From Hydrogenophaga sp. (GTDB lineage Bacteria > Pseudomonadota > Gammaproteobacteria > Burkholderiales > Burkholderiaceae_C), in the NCBI RefSeq assembly GCF_025699295.1, contig NZ_JAILWB010000001.1, positions 62,001 to 126,000 of the forward strand: a DNA stretch of 64,000 nucleotides, written 5' to 3'. Shown here in pieces: positions 23,024 through 33,134 of this stretch (the first letter of the stretch is position 1; the number at the start of each line of letters is the position of its first letter). The notes below the pieces were generated by a model. The model saw only the letters and a list, made by a program, of their open reading frames with translations. It did no database searches and was not told the origin of the DNA. Made by a program: the position numbers and the translations under genes.

Positions 23024-23911
23024 TCAGGCCAGGATCATCGCGGTGCCGGCCACGGCCAGCACCGCGCCCAGCCAGGCCCCGGCGGCCGGGCGGCGCCGGT
23101 AGACCAGCCAGAGCACCGGCAGGATCAGGATCGGCGTGACCGATGACAGCACCGCCACCAGCCCGGCCTGGCCGTGTTTCATGGCCTGCAGGATCAAAGT
23201 CATGCCCAGCGCCATGGCCACGGCCGCGCTGCCGAAGATGAGGGCTGCGTCCTTCGCGCGCAGCGGCGCCAGGGGCCGTGCGCCCGCCCATCCGGTCGTC
23301 CACAACAGCCCGTGAGCGAGCAGCGCCATGCTCATGCGCAGGGCCGATCCGGCCACCGCGTCGATGCCGGTCGTCATCAGCGGCTTGAGCATGAGCGTGG
23401 CGACCGACTGGCACAGCGCGGCCAGCAGCCCCAGGGCCACGCCCACCGCCAGCCGGCCACGGGTCTGTTCCCAGCCATGCAGTTCGTCGCCACGGCGGCC
23501 CCACACGATGGCCAGCATCACCCCACCGACCAGCAGGCTGCTGCCCGCCAGGGCCCAGCCCCACAGGTTCTCGCCGAGAAACAGCCAGGCCAGCACCGCC
23601 GAAAACATCGCGTGGGTGGCGAACAGCACGCCCGAGCGCCGCGGCCCCAGACGGTTCATGCAGGCAAAGAGCGCGGTGTCGCCAATGAAGATGCCGATCA
23701 CGCCCGAGATGGCGAGCAGCCCGAAGGCCGAGGCATCCAGACTGCGCCAGCCGCCGGTGGCCAGCGCGATGCTCCAGAGGATAAGGCTGGCGAACAGCAT
23801 GCGCCAGCGGCTGAAGGCGAAGGCCCCCAGCCGCTGCGACGCCGGGGCCGAGAACAGCGCCGCCACGGCCCAGCACGCGGCGGCGAGCAGGGCCAGGGCT
23901 TCGGGGCGCAT
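23024..23911 (-). CDS. EamA-family (DMT superfamily) membrane transporter
   Basis: The 295-residue protein has about ten hydrophobic helices in two EamA repeats (LLAISGVIGIFIGDTALF; LGAVLAVAGTAMILA at the C-terminus). Such proteins export metabolites or amino acids; the substrate is unknown. ATG 23911 overlaps the pmbA stop by one base (TGATG), so the two genes are translationally coupled. An upstream TTG one codon earlier is a less likely start. Confidence 0.88.
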   Translation of the reverse strand: MRPEALALLAAACWAVAALFSAPASQRLGAFAFSRWRMLFASLILWSIALATGGWRSLDASAFGLLAISGVIGIFIGDTALFACMNRLGPRRSGVLFATHAMFSAVLAWLFLGENLWGWALAGSSLLVGGVMLAIVWGRRGDELHGWEQTRGRLAVGVALGLLAALCQSVATLMLKPLMTTGIDAVAGSALRMSMALLAHGLLWTTGWAGARPLAPLRAKDAALIFGSAAVAMALGMTLILQAMKHGQAGLVAVLSSVTPILILPVLWLVYRRRPAAGAWLGAVLAVAGTAMILA

Positions 23912-25326
23912 CAACTACCGGCAACCTTCATGCGGTTGATCAGGATCGAGCCCGTGGTCTTCGCACCGTAGTTGTAGGCGTCGGCGCCCACGGCTTCGAT
24001 GCCCAGCAGCATGTCCCGGAGGTTGCCGGCGATGGTGATCTCGTGCACCGGGTAGGCGATCTCGCCGTTTTCCACCCAGAAGCCCGAGGCGCCGCGCGAA
24101 TAGTCGCCGGTCACGTAGTTCACGCCCTGGCCCATGAGCTCGGTGACGAACAGGCCGCGGCCAAGCTTGCGGAACATGGCGCGCAGATTGTCGCCCGGCT
24201 GCGTGAGGCGGCTGCTGAGCGTGAGGTTGTGCGAGCCGCCGGCGTTGCCGGTGGTGCGCATGCCCAGCTTGCGTGCCGAGTAGGACGAGAGGAAGTAGCC
24301 CTGCACCTTGCCGGCCGACAGGACCTTGCGTTTCGTCGTGCGCACGCCCTCGTCGTCGAACGGCGCGCTGCCCTTGCCGTTGCGCACGTGCGGGTCTTCG
24401 ACGATGTCGAGGTGTTTCGCCATCACGCGCTTGCCCAGGCTGTCGTGCAGGAAGGTGGTGTTGCGGTACAGCGCGCCGCCGCTGGTGGCCTGCACGTAGC
24501 TGCCAAGCAGGCCGGCGGCCAGCGGCGACTCGAACAGCACCGGGCATTCGGTGGTGGCAATCTTGCGGCCGTTCAGGCGCGCCAGCGTGCGCTCGGCGGC
24601 GTAGCGGCCCACGGCCTCGGGCGTGGCCAGTTCACCGGGTGCACGCATGGAGCTGTACCAGTAGTCGCGCTGCATGTTGGCGCCCTTGCCGGCGATGGGC
24701 GCCACCGACAGGCTGTGGCGCGAGCTGGCGTAGCCGCCGCTGAAGATGCCGGGCTTGCCGCGCTCGCCGCCGCGCAGGTGGGCGGTGAAGAAGTGCGACT
24801 GCTGCGCGGACACGCCCGCGCCTTCGCTGTTGTTGATCTTCCTGCTGGTGGCGAAGGCCGCGGCCTCGCAGGCCAGGGCAATGCGCGCGGCCTCTTCCGA
24901 GTCGATGGACCAGGGGTGGAACAGGTCGAGGTCGGGGTAGCTGTCCGCCACCTCGGCCACATCCGGCAAACCTGCCATGGGGTCTTCGGCGGTGAAACGC
25001 GCGATGTCGTAAGCGGCTTGCACCGTCTGGCGGATGGCGGTGGCGGAGAAGTCGGAGGTGGAGGCGTTGCCGCGCTTCTGCCCCAGGTAGACCGTGACGC
25101 CGAGCGACTTGTCGCGGTTGCGTTCCACGTTCTCCAGCTCGCCCTTGCGCACCGAGACGCTGAGCCCCGCGCCCTCGGACACCTCGGCTGCGGCGTCGAC
25201 CGCGCCCAGCTGCTTCGCGTGCGATAGCGCCAGGTCGACCAGTTCCTCGAACTGGCTGCGGGCGTACTGGAAACCGGGAAGGGGGAAGCGGGCGCTGGCC
25301 ACGGGGGCTTGGGAGGGGTTTTTCAT
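23911..25326 (-). CDS. pmbA: Metalloprotease TldE/PmbA
   Basis: The 471-residue protein is the TldE/PmbA subunit of the TldD/TldE heterodimeric protease. It has the expected N-terminal alpha/beta domain (VSVRKGELENVERNRDKSLG) and the conserved C-terminal barrel (GNAGGSHNLTL, YSRGASGFWVENGEIAYPVHEITIAGNL). TldD/E trims unfolded peptides and matures some modified peptides. tldD is not in the window. It is divergent from yjgA, a layout conserved in many betaproteobacteria. Confidence 0.95.
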   Translation of the reverse strand: MKNPSQAPVASARFPLPGFQYARSQFEELVDLALSHAKQLGAVDAAAEVSEGAGLSVSVRKGELENVERNRDKSLGVTVYLGQKRGNASTSDFSATAIRQTVQAAYDIARFTAEDPMAGLPDVAEVADSYPDLDLFHPWSIDSEEAARIALACEAAAFATSRKINNSEGAGVSAQQSHFFTAHLRGGERGKPGIFSGGYASSRHSLSVAPIAGKGANMQRDYWYSSMRAPGELATPEAVGRYAAERTLARLNGRKIATTECPVLFESPLAAGLLGSYVQATSGGALYRNTTFLHDSLGKRVMAKHLDIVEDPHVRNGKGSAPFDDEGVRTTKRKVLSAGKVQGYFLSSYSARKLGMRTTGNAGGSHNLTLSSRLTQPGDNLRAMFRKLGRGLFVTELMGQGVNYVTGDYSRGASGFWVENGEIAYPVHEITIAGNLRDMLLGIEAVGADAYNYGAKTTGSILINRMKVAGS

Positions 25327-25335
25327 GTCGACGGC

Positions 25336-25341
25336 TATGAT
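25336..25341 (+). promoter_or_regulatory. Putative -10 element of yjgA promoter
   Basis: TATGAT in the pmbA/yjgA spacer, 57 bases before the yjgA start, with no clear -35 partner. Confidence 0.4.
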
Positions 25342-25397
25342 ACTTGCCGCCCCTCTCGGCCGCTGCCGCTCGCGCAGATGCCCACTTTGAAGTTCAC

Positions 25398-26054
25398 ATG
25401 TCCCGCAAACCCACCAAAGGCTATTTCGTCCGCGGCCAGTTCGTCGCCCTGGGCAGCGCGCTGGACCAGGAACTCAAGCGCGAGCTCAAGGGCTCCGCGG
25501 AGATGAGCAAGACCGACCTGAAGAAATACAGCGACCGCCTGCAGCAACTGGGCGAGAGCCTGCTCACGCTGCGCGCCGATCTGATGCAGCGGCTCGATCT
25601 CTCCGAAAAACTGCTCGATGCGGTGGCCGAGGCGAAACGCATCACCAACTTCGAAGGCCGACGCCGCCAGATGCAGTACATCGGCAAGCTCATGCGCGGT
25701 GTGGACGAAGACACGCTCACGGCCGTCGAGGCCGCGCTCGACGAGCAGAGCAAGGGCTCGGCCAAGGGCACGCTCTCGCTGCATCAGGCCGAACAATGGC
25801 GCGACCGCCTGATCGCCGACGACGAGGCGCTCACCGCCTGGATGCAGCTGGATCCGCAGAGCGACGTGCAGCACCTGCGTGCGCTGATCCGCCAGGCGCG
25901 CAAGGACGCGCAGGCCACGCAGGCCCAGGAGCGACCTGGCGAGGCCGTGCGCCATGGCAAGGCCTACCGCGAGATTTTCCAGATCGTCAAGACCACTTTG
26001 AACCAGGACGGGGACAACACGCCTGACCCACCCGACGACGAAGACCAGCCATGA
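25398..26054 (+). CDS. yjgA: Ribosome biogenesis factor DarP/YjgA (DUF615)
   Basis: The 218-residue charged, helical protein has the DUF615 features SKTDLKKYSDRLQQLGESL, RRRQMQYIGKLMR and a C-terminal HGKAYREIFQ. YjgA/DarP associates with late 50S precursors. ATG 25398 gives the standard N-terminus MSRKPTKGYF. The acidic tail overlaps the mog start by 4 bp (ATGA). Confidence 0.95.
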   Translation: MSRKPTKGYFVRGQFVALGSALDQELKRELKGSAEMSKTDLKKYSDRLQQLGESLLTLRADLMQRLDLSEKLLDAVAEAKRITNFEGRRRQMQYIGKLMRGVDEDTLTAVEAALDEQSKGSAKGTLSLHQAEQWRDRLIADDEALTAWMQLDPQSDVQHLRALIRQARKDAQATQAQERPGEAVRHGKAYREIFQIVKTTLNQDGDNTPDPPDDEDQP

Positions 26055-26656
26055 GCGACACCCCATCCACCCCGTCCGACCCGGTGCGCATCGGCATCGT
26101 GTCCATCAGCGACCGCGCCAGCAGCGGCGTGTACGAAGACAAGGGCCTGCCCGCGTTGCAGGACTGGCTCGCGCGCGCGCTGAAGAACCCGATCACCTTC
26201 GAACCGCGCCTGATCCCCGACGAGACCGCGCGCATCAGCGCCACCCTGATCGAGCTGGTGGACGCCGGCTGCGCGCTGGTGCTCACCACCGGCGGCACCG
26301 GCCCGGCGCCGCGCGACGTGACGCCCGAGGCCACACTCGCCGTGGCGCACAAGGAAATGCCCGGTTTCGGCGAACAGATGCGCCAGATCGGCCTGGTCTT
26401 CGTGCCCACCGCCATCCTCTCGCGCCAGGTCGCGGTGGTGCGAGACAAGAGCCTCATCATCAACCTGCCCGGCCAGCCCAAGGCCATCGCCGAGACGCTC
26501 GAAGGCCTGAAGAACGCAGACGGTTCGCAGCGCGTCAACGGCATCTTTGCCGCCGTGCCCTACTGCGTCGACCTGATCGGCGGCCCGTACCTCGAAACCC
26601 ACGACGAAGTCTGCAAGGCCTTCCGGCCCAAATCCGCCGTGCGCCCCGCGCGCTGA
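26051..26656 (+). CDS. mog: Molybdopterin adenylyltransferase
   Basis: The 201-residue MogA/MoaB-fold protein has VSISDRASSG near residue 17, the molybdopterin-binding loop TTGGTGPAPRDVTPEAT near residue 80, and LPGQPKA near 140. It adenylylates molybdopterin before molybdate insertion. Nitrate reductase NasA in this window needs that cofactor. Start overlaps yjgA by 4 bp. Confidence 0.93.
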   Translation: MSDTPSTPSDPVRIGIVSISDRASSGVYEDKGLPALQDWLARALKNPITFEPRLIPDETARISATLIELVDAGCALVLTTGGTGPAPRDVTPEATLAVAHKEMPGFGEQMRQIGLVFVPTAILSRQVAVVRDKSLIINLPGQPKAIAETLEGLKNADGSQRVNGIFAAVPYCVDLIGGPYLETHDEVCKAFRPKSAVRPAR

Positions 26657-26679
26657 ACAACCGAACGAGACCTGCTTCC

Positions 26680-27156
26680 ATGAAGATCGCCAAAGACACC
26701 ATCGTCACCCTCACCTTCCGCGCCACCGATGCCCGGGGCAAGGTGCTTGAAGACGGCAAGGAACCGCGCGCCTATTTGCACGGCGGCCATGGCAACACCC
26801 TGCCGGGCATCGAGAAAGCCCTGGAGGGCCAGGAAAAGGGCTACGCGGCCACGCTGGTGATGCCCCCTGCGGACGCTTTTGGCGAGCGCGATGAAAGCCT
26901 CGTGACCACGATTGCCAAGAAGGATTTCCCACCGGGTGTGAAAGTGGGCGGCCAGCTCGAAGGCCACGACGACCAGGGTCGCCACCAGGTGTTCACCGTG
27001 ACCAAGATCAAGGGCGACACCGTGCACCTCGACGGCAACCACCCGCTGGCGGGCCAGACGCTGACCTTCTCGCTCAAGGTGATCGACGTGCAGCCGGCCA
27101 GCGCCGAGGAAATCGCCCACGGCCATGCGCATGGCGCGCACGGCCATCACCACTGA
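26680..27156 (+). CDS. slyD: FKBP-type peptidyl-prolyl isomerase SlyD
   Basis: The 158-residue FKBP has an insert-in-flap region (SLVTTIAKKDFPPGVKVGGQ) typical of SlyD. The C-terminus is His-rich (GHAHGAHGHHH) and likely binds nickel or zinc, though it is shorter than in E. coli SlyD. It catalyses prolyl isomerisation and acts as a chaperone. It starts 23 bp after mog and probably shares its transcript. Confidence 0.92.
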   Translation: MKIAKDTIVTLTFRATDARGKVLEDGKEPRAYLHGGHGNTLPGIEKALEGQEKGYAATLVMPPADAFGERDESLVTTIAKKDFPPGVKVGGQLEGHDDQGRHQVFTVTKIKGDTVHLDGNHPLAGQTLTFSLKVIDVQPASAEEIAHGHAHGAHGHHH

Positions 27157-27927
27157 CTACTTCCCCACCAGCTGGTTCAGCTTCTCGGCCTCGAAGCATT
27201 CCTTGCGCGCCGCGTCCTGCGGCACGCAGTCGCCGTCCCGGGCCTCGGCCAGCTTCTCGATCGCCTGCCACAGCAGCGCGATCTGGTGTTCCTGGCTGGC
27301 GGTGCTGTCGATCAGGCCACGCATGGCCTGGGACAGCGGGTCGTCTTCCTGCGTGATGCCATAGGCCTGGAACTTCTGGCCCTGTTCGGTCACGTCAGCA
27401 CTCTCGCCGGTCTTGCTCGGGATGATGCGCGCCGGAATGCCCACCGCCGTGGCACCCGCGGGCACGGGCTTGATCACCACCGCGTTGCTGCCGATCTTGG
27501 CGCCGTCGCCCACCAGGAAGCCGCCGAGCACCTTGGCGCCTGCGCTCACCACCACATCCTTGCCCAGCGTGGGGTGGCGCTTGGTGCCCTTGTAGAGCGA
27601 GGTGCCGCCCAGGGTCACGCCCTGGTAGATGGTGCAGCCATCGCCGATCTCGGCGGTCTCGCCCACCACCACACCCATGGCGTGGTCGAAGAACACGCGC
27701 TCACCCAGTTTGGCGCCCGGGTGTATCTCGATGCCGGTGAACCAACGTGCCACGTGCGAGATGAAGCGCCCCAGCCATTTGAAACCGTGGTTCCAGCACC
27801 AGTGGGCTGGGCGGTGCAGCCAGACGGCGTGCAGCCCGGGATAGCAGGTGACAACTTCCCAGGTGCTGCGCGCGGCGGGGTCGCGGTCCAGCACGCACTG
27901 GATGTCGGAGCGGATGCGGTCGAACAT
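27157..27927 (-). CDS. cysE: Serine O-acetyltransferase
   Basis: The 256-residue protein has a left-handed hexapeptide-repeat core ([20 protein letters not shown], then [20 protein letters not shown], then [10 protein letters not shown]). It acetylates serine for cysteine synthesis. The N-terminal domain is the short form rather than the long E. coli form. It lies 10 bp after trmJ on the same strand and converges on slyD with no gap. Confidence 0.93.
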   Translation of the reverse strand: MFDRIRSDIQCVLDRDPAARSTWEVVTCYPGLHAVWLHRPAHWCWNHGFKWLGRFISHVARWFTGIEIHPGAKLGERVFFDHAMGVVVGETAEIGDGCTIYQGVTLGGTSLYKGTKRHPTLGKDVVVSAGAKVLGGFLVGDGAKIGSNAVVIKPVPAGATAVGIPARIIPSKTGESADVTEQGQKFQAYGITQEDDPLSQAMRGLIDSTASQEHQIALLWQAIEKLAEARDGDCVPQDAARKECFEAEKLNQLVGK

Positions 27928-27937
27928 GGACGGCAGT

Positions 27938-28672
27938 CTATCGCTTCGCCTTTTGCGCGACCTGCAGCATGGCCTTGGCAACACCTCGCAGGATGTGGAC
28001 TTCCTCATCGCTCGGCGCGGCGCGGTTGAAAAGCTGGTTGAGGCGCGGCATGAGCTTCTTGGGCGCGGTGGGGTCGAGAAAGTCCACCGCCACCAGCGCC
28101 TGCTCCAGGTGGTCCAGCATGCCGGACAGGGCTTTCGCGTCCGCCTGCGGCCGCTGGGCCACCACCGCCGGCGGGGCAAAACCGCCCAGAGCCAGCCGCC
28201 AGTCGTAGGCGATCAGTTGCACCGCCGCGGCCAGGTTGAGCGAGCCGAAGTCCGGCGCGGTCGGGATGCTCAAGGCCACGTGGCAGCGGTAGACGTCCTC
28301 GTTGCGCATGCCGAAGCGCTCGGAGCCGAACAGGAAGGCCACGCCCTGCGGCGGCTCGGCCGCACCCAGCAACCCGTCGAAATGCTCGCGCGGCGTGCGC
28401 GTGGGCGGGCCGAAGTCGCGTGGTGTCATGGCGGTGGCGCACAGGTGGCTCATGCCCTCGAGCGCTTCGTCCAGGGTGTCCACGATGCGCGCATTCGCGA
28501 GCACGTCGTTCGCGCCGCTGGCGCGCTGGATGGTTTCCTCGCGGCGCAGCACGTTGGCCCAGCGCGGCTGCACCAGCACCAGGTCGTCGAAGCCCATGAC
28601 CTTCATGGCACGCGCGACGCCGCCGACGTTACCGGCGTGGCTGGTCTGGATCAGGACAAATCGGGTGCGCAT
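27938..28672 (-). CDS. trmJ: SpoU-family tRNA/rRNA methyltransferase (TrmJ-like)
   Basis: The 244-residue SPOUT methyltransferase has an N-terminal [20 protein letters not shown], the knot motif [17 protein letters not shown] and [20 protein letters not shown]. TrmJ methylates the 2'-OH of nucleotide 32 in tRNA. The start MRTRFVL is the family N-terminus. It is divergent from suhB, as in many proteobacteria. Confidence 0.92.
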   Translation of the reverse strand: MRTRFVLIQTSHAGNVGGVARAMKVMGFDDLVLVQPRWANVLRREETIQRASGANDVLANARIVDTLDEALEGMSHLCATAMTPRDFGPPTRTPREHFDGLLGAAEPPQGVAFLFGSERFGMRNEDVYRCHVALSIPTAPDFGSLNLAAAVQLIAYDWRLALGGFAPPAVVAQRPQADAKALSGMLDHLEQALVAVDFLDPTAPKKLMPRLNQLFNRAAPSDEEVHILRGVAKAMLQVAQKAKR

Positions 28673-28791
28673 GCGATACGGGGCGGGGACGGTAAAATCC
28701 CGGCTATTGTCGCCGCCCGCATCGCCGGGCTGCGCCGCCCGCTCATCCACTGTCGCGCGCTCCTCCCGGAGAGCGCAAAGGTCCACAATTC

Positions 28792-29712
28792 ATGTCGTCC
28801 ACACTCCACCCCATGCTCAACGTGGCCATCAAGGCCGCACGCACCGCTGGCACCCTCATCAACCGCGCCGCGCTGGACGTGGAGTCGGTCCGGGTCTCGG
28901 TCAAACAGACCAACGACTTCGTGACCGAGGTCGACCAGGCCGCCGAGGCCGCGATCATCGACACCCTGCTCACCGCCTACCCCGACCACGCCATCTGGGC
29001 CGAAGAATCGGGCAAGCGCCCGGGCAAGCACGGCGGCGCGGACCATGTCTGGATCATCGACCCGCTGGACGGCACCACCAACTTCATCCATGGCTTCCCG
29101 GTCTACTGCGTGAGCATCGCGCTCATGGTGGGCAACCGGCTCGAACAGGCCGTGGTCTACGACCCTTCGCGCAACGACCTGTTCTGCGCCACGCGCGGGC
29201 GCGGCGCCTACATGAACGACCGCCGCATCCGCGTGGCCAAGCGCACCACGCTGCGTGACTGCCTACTCTCCACCGGCTTCCCGTTCCGCCCGGGCGACGC
29301 CTTCCAGACCTATCTGCAGATGTTCGGCGACGTGATGCCGCGCGTGGCCGGCGTGCGCCGCCCGGGCTCGGCCGCGCTGGACCTGGCCTACGTGGCCGCC
29401 GGCTTCACTGATGGCTTCTTTGAAATGGGCCTCTCGCCCTGGGACGTGGCCGCGGGCGCACTGCTGGTCACCGAGGCCGGTGGCCTGGTGGGCAACTTCA
29501 CCGGCGAATCGGATTTCCTGGAACAGAAGGAGTGCCTGGCCGCCAACCCGAAGATCTACGGCCAGCTGGTCGGCCTCACCGGCAAGTACAGCAAGTTCGC
29601 CAGTGCGGGCGACAAGGCCGCCGTGCGCCAGGCGCGGGCGGCTGCCGCCGCAACGGCCCAGGCACTGCTCGCGCAGGACGGCGCCACGGCGGGCGACGAC
29701 GCGCCTCACTGA
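28792..29712 (+). CDS. suhB: Inositol-1-monophosphatase SuhB
   Basis: The 306-residue phosphatase has EESG near residue 80 and the metal-binding motif [14 protein letters not shown] near residue 88, plus a second metal site at [18 protein letters not shown]. SuhB also takes part in rRNA transcription antitermination. The C-terminal Ala-rich tail is longer than usual. TAAAAT at 28693-28698 may be its -10 element. Confidence 0.94.
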   Translation: MSSTLHPMLNVAIKAARTAGTLINRAALDVESVRVSVKQTNDFVTEVDQAAEAAIIDTLLTAYPDHAIWAEESGKRPGKHGGADHVWIIDPLDGTTNFIHGFPVYCVSIALMVGNRLEQAVVYDPSRNDLFCATRGRGAYMNDRRIRVAKRTTLRDCLLSTGFPFRPGDAFQTYLQMFGDVMPRVAGVRRPGSAALDLAYVAAGFTDGFFEMGLSPWDVAAGALLVTEAGGLVGNFTGESDFLEQKECLAANPKIYGQLVGLTGKYSKFASAGDKAAVRQARAAAAATAQALLAQDGATAGDDAPH

Positions 29713-29731
29713 GCGCACCGGAGGGTCCGCC

Positions 29732-32700
29732 TCAGGCCAGTGGCAGGCGCAGCCAGAACGTGGCGCCCTTGCCCGGTGCCGACTCGGCCCAGATGCGCCC
29801 GCCATGGCGCTCGACGATGCGCCCCACGATCGCCAGCCCCACGCCCATACCCGGCACGTCACTGCCCGCATGCAGGCGCTGGAAGAGGCCGAACAGCTTG
29901 TCGGCATGGGCCATGTCGAAACCCATGCCGTTGTCGCGCACGAAGTAGGCGCGTTTCTCGGGTGCATAGCCCACCACCAGCTCGGGGTGATCGAGGTGGC
30001 GCGAATACTTGAGCGCGTTGTCCATCAGGTTGACGAAGACCTGGCGCAGCAAGGTGGCGTCGCCCAGCGCGGGAGGCAAGGTCTCGATGTGGATGCGCGC
30101 ATGCGCCACCTGCGGCGCCAGGGTTTCCGCCACCGACTGCGCCAGCGCGCCGACATCCACGGGCACGGCATCGAGATCGACGCGCACCACCCGCAGCAGC
30201 TCCAGCATGTCGGTGATCATCTGCCCCATGTTGCGCGAGGAGCGCGCGATGCGCTCGAACATGTCGCGTCCCGACGGACTCAGGCGGCTGGCTTCCTCGT
30301 CAAGCACGATCGCTGCAAAGCCGTTGACCGAGCGCAGCGGTGCGCGCAGGTCGTGCGCGATGGAATACGAGATCGCTTCCATGTCGCGCATGGAGCGTTC
30401 AAGCTGGTCGGTTCTCGCGGCTACCCGCTGCTCCAGGCTGGCATTGAGCGCGCGCACCTGTTCCTGCGCGGCCACGCGCTCGGTGATATCCAGGTGCGTG
30501 CCCGACATGAACACCGCGCGGTCCTGGGCGTCGCGCTCGTGCACCCTGCCACGCGTGTTGACCCAGATCCAGTGGCCGGCCTTGTGCCGCATGCGGATGT
30601 CGCACTCGTAGAAGGGCAAGGCACCGGCCAGATGCCGGTCGCGGATGTCGTCGGCGCGCTTGAGATCGTCGGGGTGCACCAGGGCCTCCCAGGTCTCGTA
30701 GCGCACCGGTTGCAGCTCGGCCAGCGTGTAGCCCAGCATCTCCGCCCAGCGCTCGTTCACCGTGAGCGTGTGATTGATGAGGTTGGTCTCCCAGATGCCG
30801 GGGCGTGTGGCTTCGAGCACCCAGGCCAGGCGCTGGCGCTCGCCACGCAAGGCCTCCTGGGCCTCGATGTAGGAAGTGACGTCGGCATAGGTGCGCACCA
30901 TGCCGCCATCGGGCAGGCGGCGCGAACGGATCTCCAGCGCACGGCCATCGCGCGTGCGGCGCCAGTAGTGCTCGGGCGTTTTCTGGTTCGGCGAGTAACC
31001 CACGAACTCCCGCAGGTCCGGTTCCACCCATGCCAGGCCCGGGCCGAAATCACCGCGCTCGCGCTGGTACTGGATGACATCGTCCATGTGCGGCCGTGAC
31101 TTGAACAGGGCTTCCGGCAGATCGAGCAATTCCAGCATGCGGTGGTTGTAGACGGTGACCCGTCCCTGGGCATCCACCCGGGTCAGCCCCTGGCTGATGC
31201 TGTCGAGCGCGATCTGCAAGGCGTTGCTTTTCTCGGCAAGCTGGGCACTGGTGGTTTCCAGCTCCGCGCGGGTGCGCTGCGCATCGGCATGGCCGCGCCA
31301 GGCCATCACCAGCTGGCGCACCGCGCCCAGCAAGGGCTGCAGGAACTCGATGTCGTCCTCGCTGTAGCCGCCCGGCTGGTTGGCCAGGCCCACCATGGCC
31401 ACCAGGCGATCACCCACGGCAAGTGGAACCCCGAGAAACGCCTTCAGCACCGGGTGGCCCGATGGCATGCCACCACCCCGCGGATCGTTGCGCGGGTCGT
31501 TGGAAATCACCCACTCGCCCGTGGTCATGGCCGCGCCGAACAGCGTCTTCAGATTGCGGAACTCCATGCCCCCCGCCAGCTGCTGTTCGTGCATGCGACG
31601 CGAACTGTCGTCCCATGAAATGTCGGTGATGGCGTGGGTGCGAAGAAAGGGTTGATCCTGGTCGTCGTAGTGGACCTCGCCCACAAAACCGTACGCGCTG
31701 CGCGTGACGGACAGGAACGCGTCGAGCAGGCCCTCGAAAGCCTTGCGCTTCTCGTCGGCTTCGATGAACACAGCCTGCGCCAGCCGCACCGCTTCGAGCA
31801 TGCGATGCTGATGCTCCAGCTTCTGCGCCGCCATGAGCGCGTCGGTGACGTCGGTCGTGAACCCGTGCCAGACCACCGACCCATCGTCTTCTCGCTGCGG
31901 CACCGCCTCGACGTTGAACCAGCGCGTGCCCTGAACCGGCAGGCACACCCGGTACGTGTGGCGAAAGACGCCGAGCGTGCGCGCCGACCCGGCCAGCCCG
32001 TGCAAGACCCCCGCGCGGTCGTCCGGGTGGATGCGCATGAAGTAGGGTCGGAAGCTTTCGTGCAGGGCTTCGGGTTCGAGTTCGAGCATGCGGCGCACCG
32101 CATCACTCACGTAGGAGAAATGGCTGCTGCCATCCGGCCGCAGGCGTGCCTGGTACATCAGGCCGGGTACGTGCGCGGCGATGTTCTGCAACAGCCGCAA
32201 CTGCTCGGCCAGCCGCTCGCTGGCTTCGCGCTCGGGCGTGATGTCCTGCACCACGCCAAAGTCCGTCTGCGGGTTGCCGGCCACCATGGTCCGGCCGATG
32301 CGGGTGCGAAAGCGGCGCTGCTCTCCGTCGGGTCGCGACCAGCGAAATTCAACCTCTCGCCCGTCCATGGCCGCACGGGCCGCGAGCCAGGCCGGCTTGT
32401 CTTCGGGGTGAATGCCCGACCGCCCATCCGAGCGGCGGATCACGTCGCTTGGCTCCAGACCGGCGATTTCGTAAAGGCCAGCCGACCAGACAACGTCCTG
32501 CTCATTGGGGGCGTTGGTCCAGTGTCCGACGCCAGCCATCTTTTCCATCGCTGCGTGCAGCTCCACCTGTTGCTGCAGGCGCAGGTTGGCCTCGCGCAGC
32601 GCCTGCTCGCTCTGCTCGCGGGCCTCCTCGGCCTCGAACTCCCGGGTGGCCTCGGTCAGGTAGACCAGCATCGCGGGCTCGCCCGCCACCTCCATCAAGG

Positions 32701-32998
32701 TGGTGTGCAGGCGCACGCGGTGCGTCACCCCGTCGCGCAGGCGCAGGTACTGCACCAGGTCGTTCGCGGGCAGGCGGCTCAGATAGCGTTCGCGATCGTC
32801 GGTACTGAGCCAGTGCCCCAGTTCGACCGTCGTGCGGCCGATGGCGTCCTCGCGGCGCAGGCCGGTGAGCGCCAGCCAGGCATCGTTCACCGCCAGCAGC
32901 CGGCCATCCCGCTGCCGCGCGACGCTCGCGGCCAGCGGCGAGGCGCGGAAAAGGGCCTCGAACGGAAGGTCCGGCGGTTCGGGAGCAGTTTCAGCCAT
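29732..32998 (-). CDS. Multi-PAS/GAF sensor histidine kinase
   Basis: The 1,088-residue cytoplasmic kinase has no clear membrane helix. Several PAS/PAC modules run from residue 10 to about 420, a GAF domain lies at about 430-590, and more PAS modules follow to about 860. A HisKA domain has SIAHDLRAPLRSVNGF near residue 882, and the HATPase has NLMDNALKYSR and VRDNGMGFD. It lacks a receiver, so it needs a separate response regulator; the orphan receiver at 34289-34987 and the hybrid kinase at 35218 are close. The signal is unknown. Confidence 0.93.
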   Translation of the reverse strand: MAETAPEPPDLPFEALFRASPLAASVARQRDGRLLAVNDAWLALTGLRREDAIGRTTVELGHWLSTDDRERYLSRLPANDLVQYLRLRDGVTHRVRLHTTLMEVAGEPAMLVYLTEATREFEAEEAREQSEQALREANLRLQQQVELHAAMEKMAGVGHWTNAPNEQDVVWSAGLYEIAGLEPSDVIRRSDGRSGIHPEDKPAWLAARAAMDGREVEFRWSRPDGEQRRFRTRIGRTMVAGNPQTDFGVVQDITPEREASERLAEQLRLLQNIAAHVPGLMYQARLRPDGSSHFSYVSDAVRRMLELEPEALHESFRPYFMRIHPDDRAGVLHGLAGSARTLGVFRHTYRVCLPVQGTRWFNVEAVPQREDDGSVVWHGFTTDVTDALMAAQKLEHQHRMLEAVRLAQAVFIEADEKRKAFEGLLDAFLSVTRSAYGFVGEVHYDDQDQPFLRTHAITDISWDDSSRRMHEQQLAGGMEFRNLKTLFGAAMTTGEWVISNDPRNDPRGGGMPSGHPVLKAFLGVPLAVGDRLVAMVGLANQPGGYSEDDIEFLQPLLGAVRQLVMAWRGHADAQRTRAELETTSAQLAEKSNALQIALDSISQGLTRVDAQGRVTVYNHRMLELLDLPEALFKSRPHMDDVIQYQRERGDFGPGLAWVEPDLREFVGYSPNQKTPEHYWRRTRDGRALEIRSRRLPDGGMVRTYADVTSYIEAQEALRGERQRLAWVLEATRPGIWETNLINHTLTVNERWAEMLGYTLAELQPVRYETWEALVHPDDLKRADDIRDRHLAGALPFYECDIRMRHKAGHWIWVNTRGRVHERDAQDRAVFMSGTHLDITERVAAQEQVRALNASLEQRVAARTDQLERSMRDMEAISYSIAHDLRAPLRSVNGFAAIVLDEEASRLSPSGRDMFERIARSSRNMGQMITDMLELLRVVRVDLDAVPVDVGALAQSVAETLAPQVAHARIHIETLPPALGDATLLRQVFVNLMDNALKYSRHLDHPELVVGYAPEKRAYFVRDNGMGFDMAHADKLFGLFQRLHAGSDVPGMGVGLAIVGRIVERHGGRIWAESAPGKGATFWLRLPLA

Positions 32999-33134
32999 GC
33001 GCGCCTGAAAGGGTGGTCGTGGGGGGTATCAAGGCACAAATTGTGCCGGACGGCGCGGAGCAAGCGTCAGGCGGGCGGACTGCTACATTGCATGGCTCAC
33101 CCCTCACCGGCAGGCGGTCTGAAATAATCCCCGG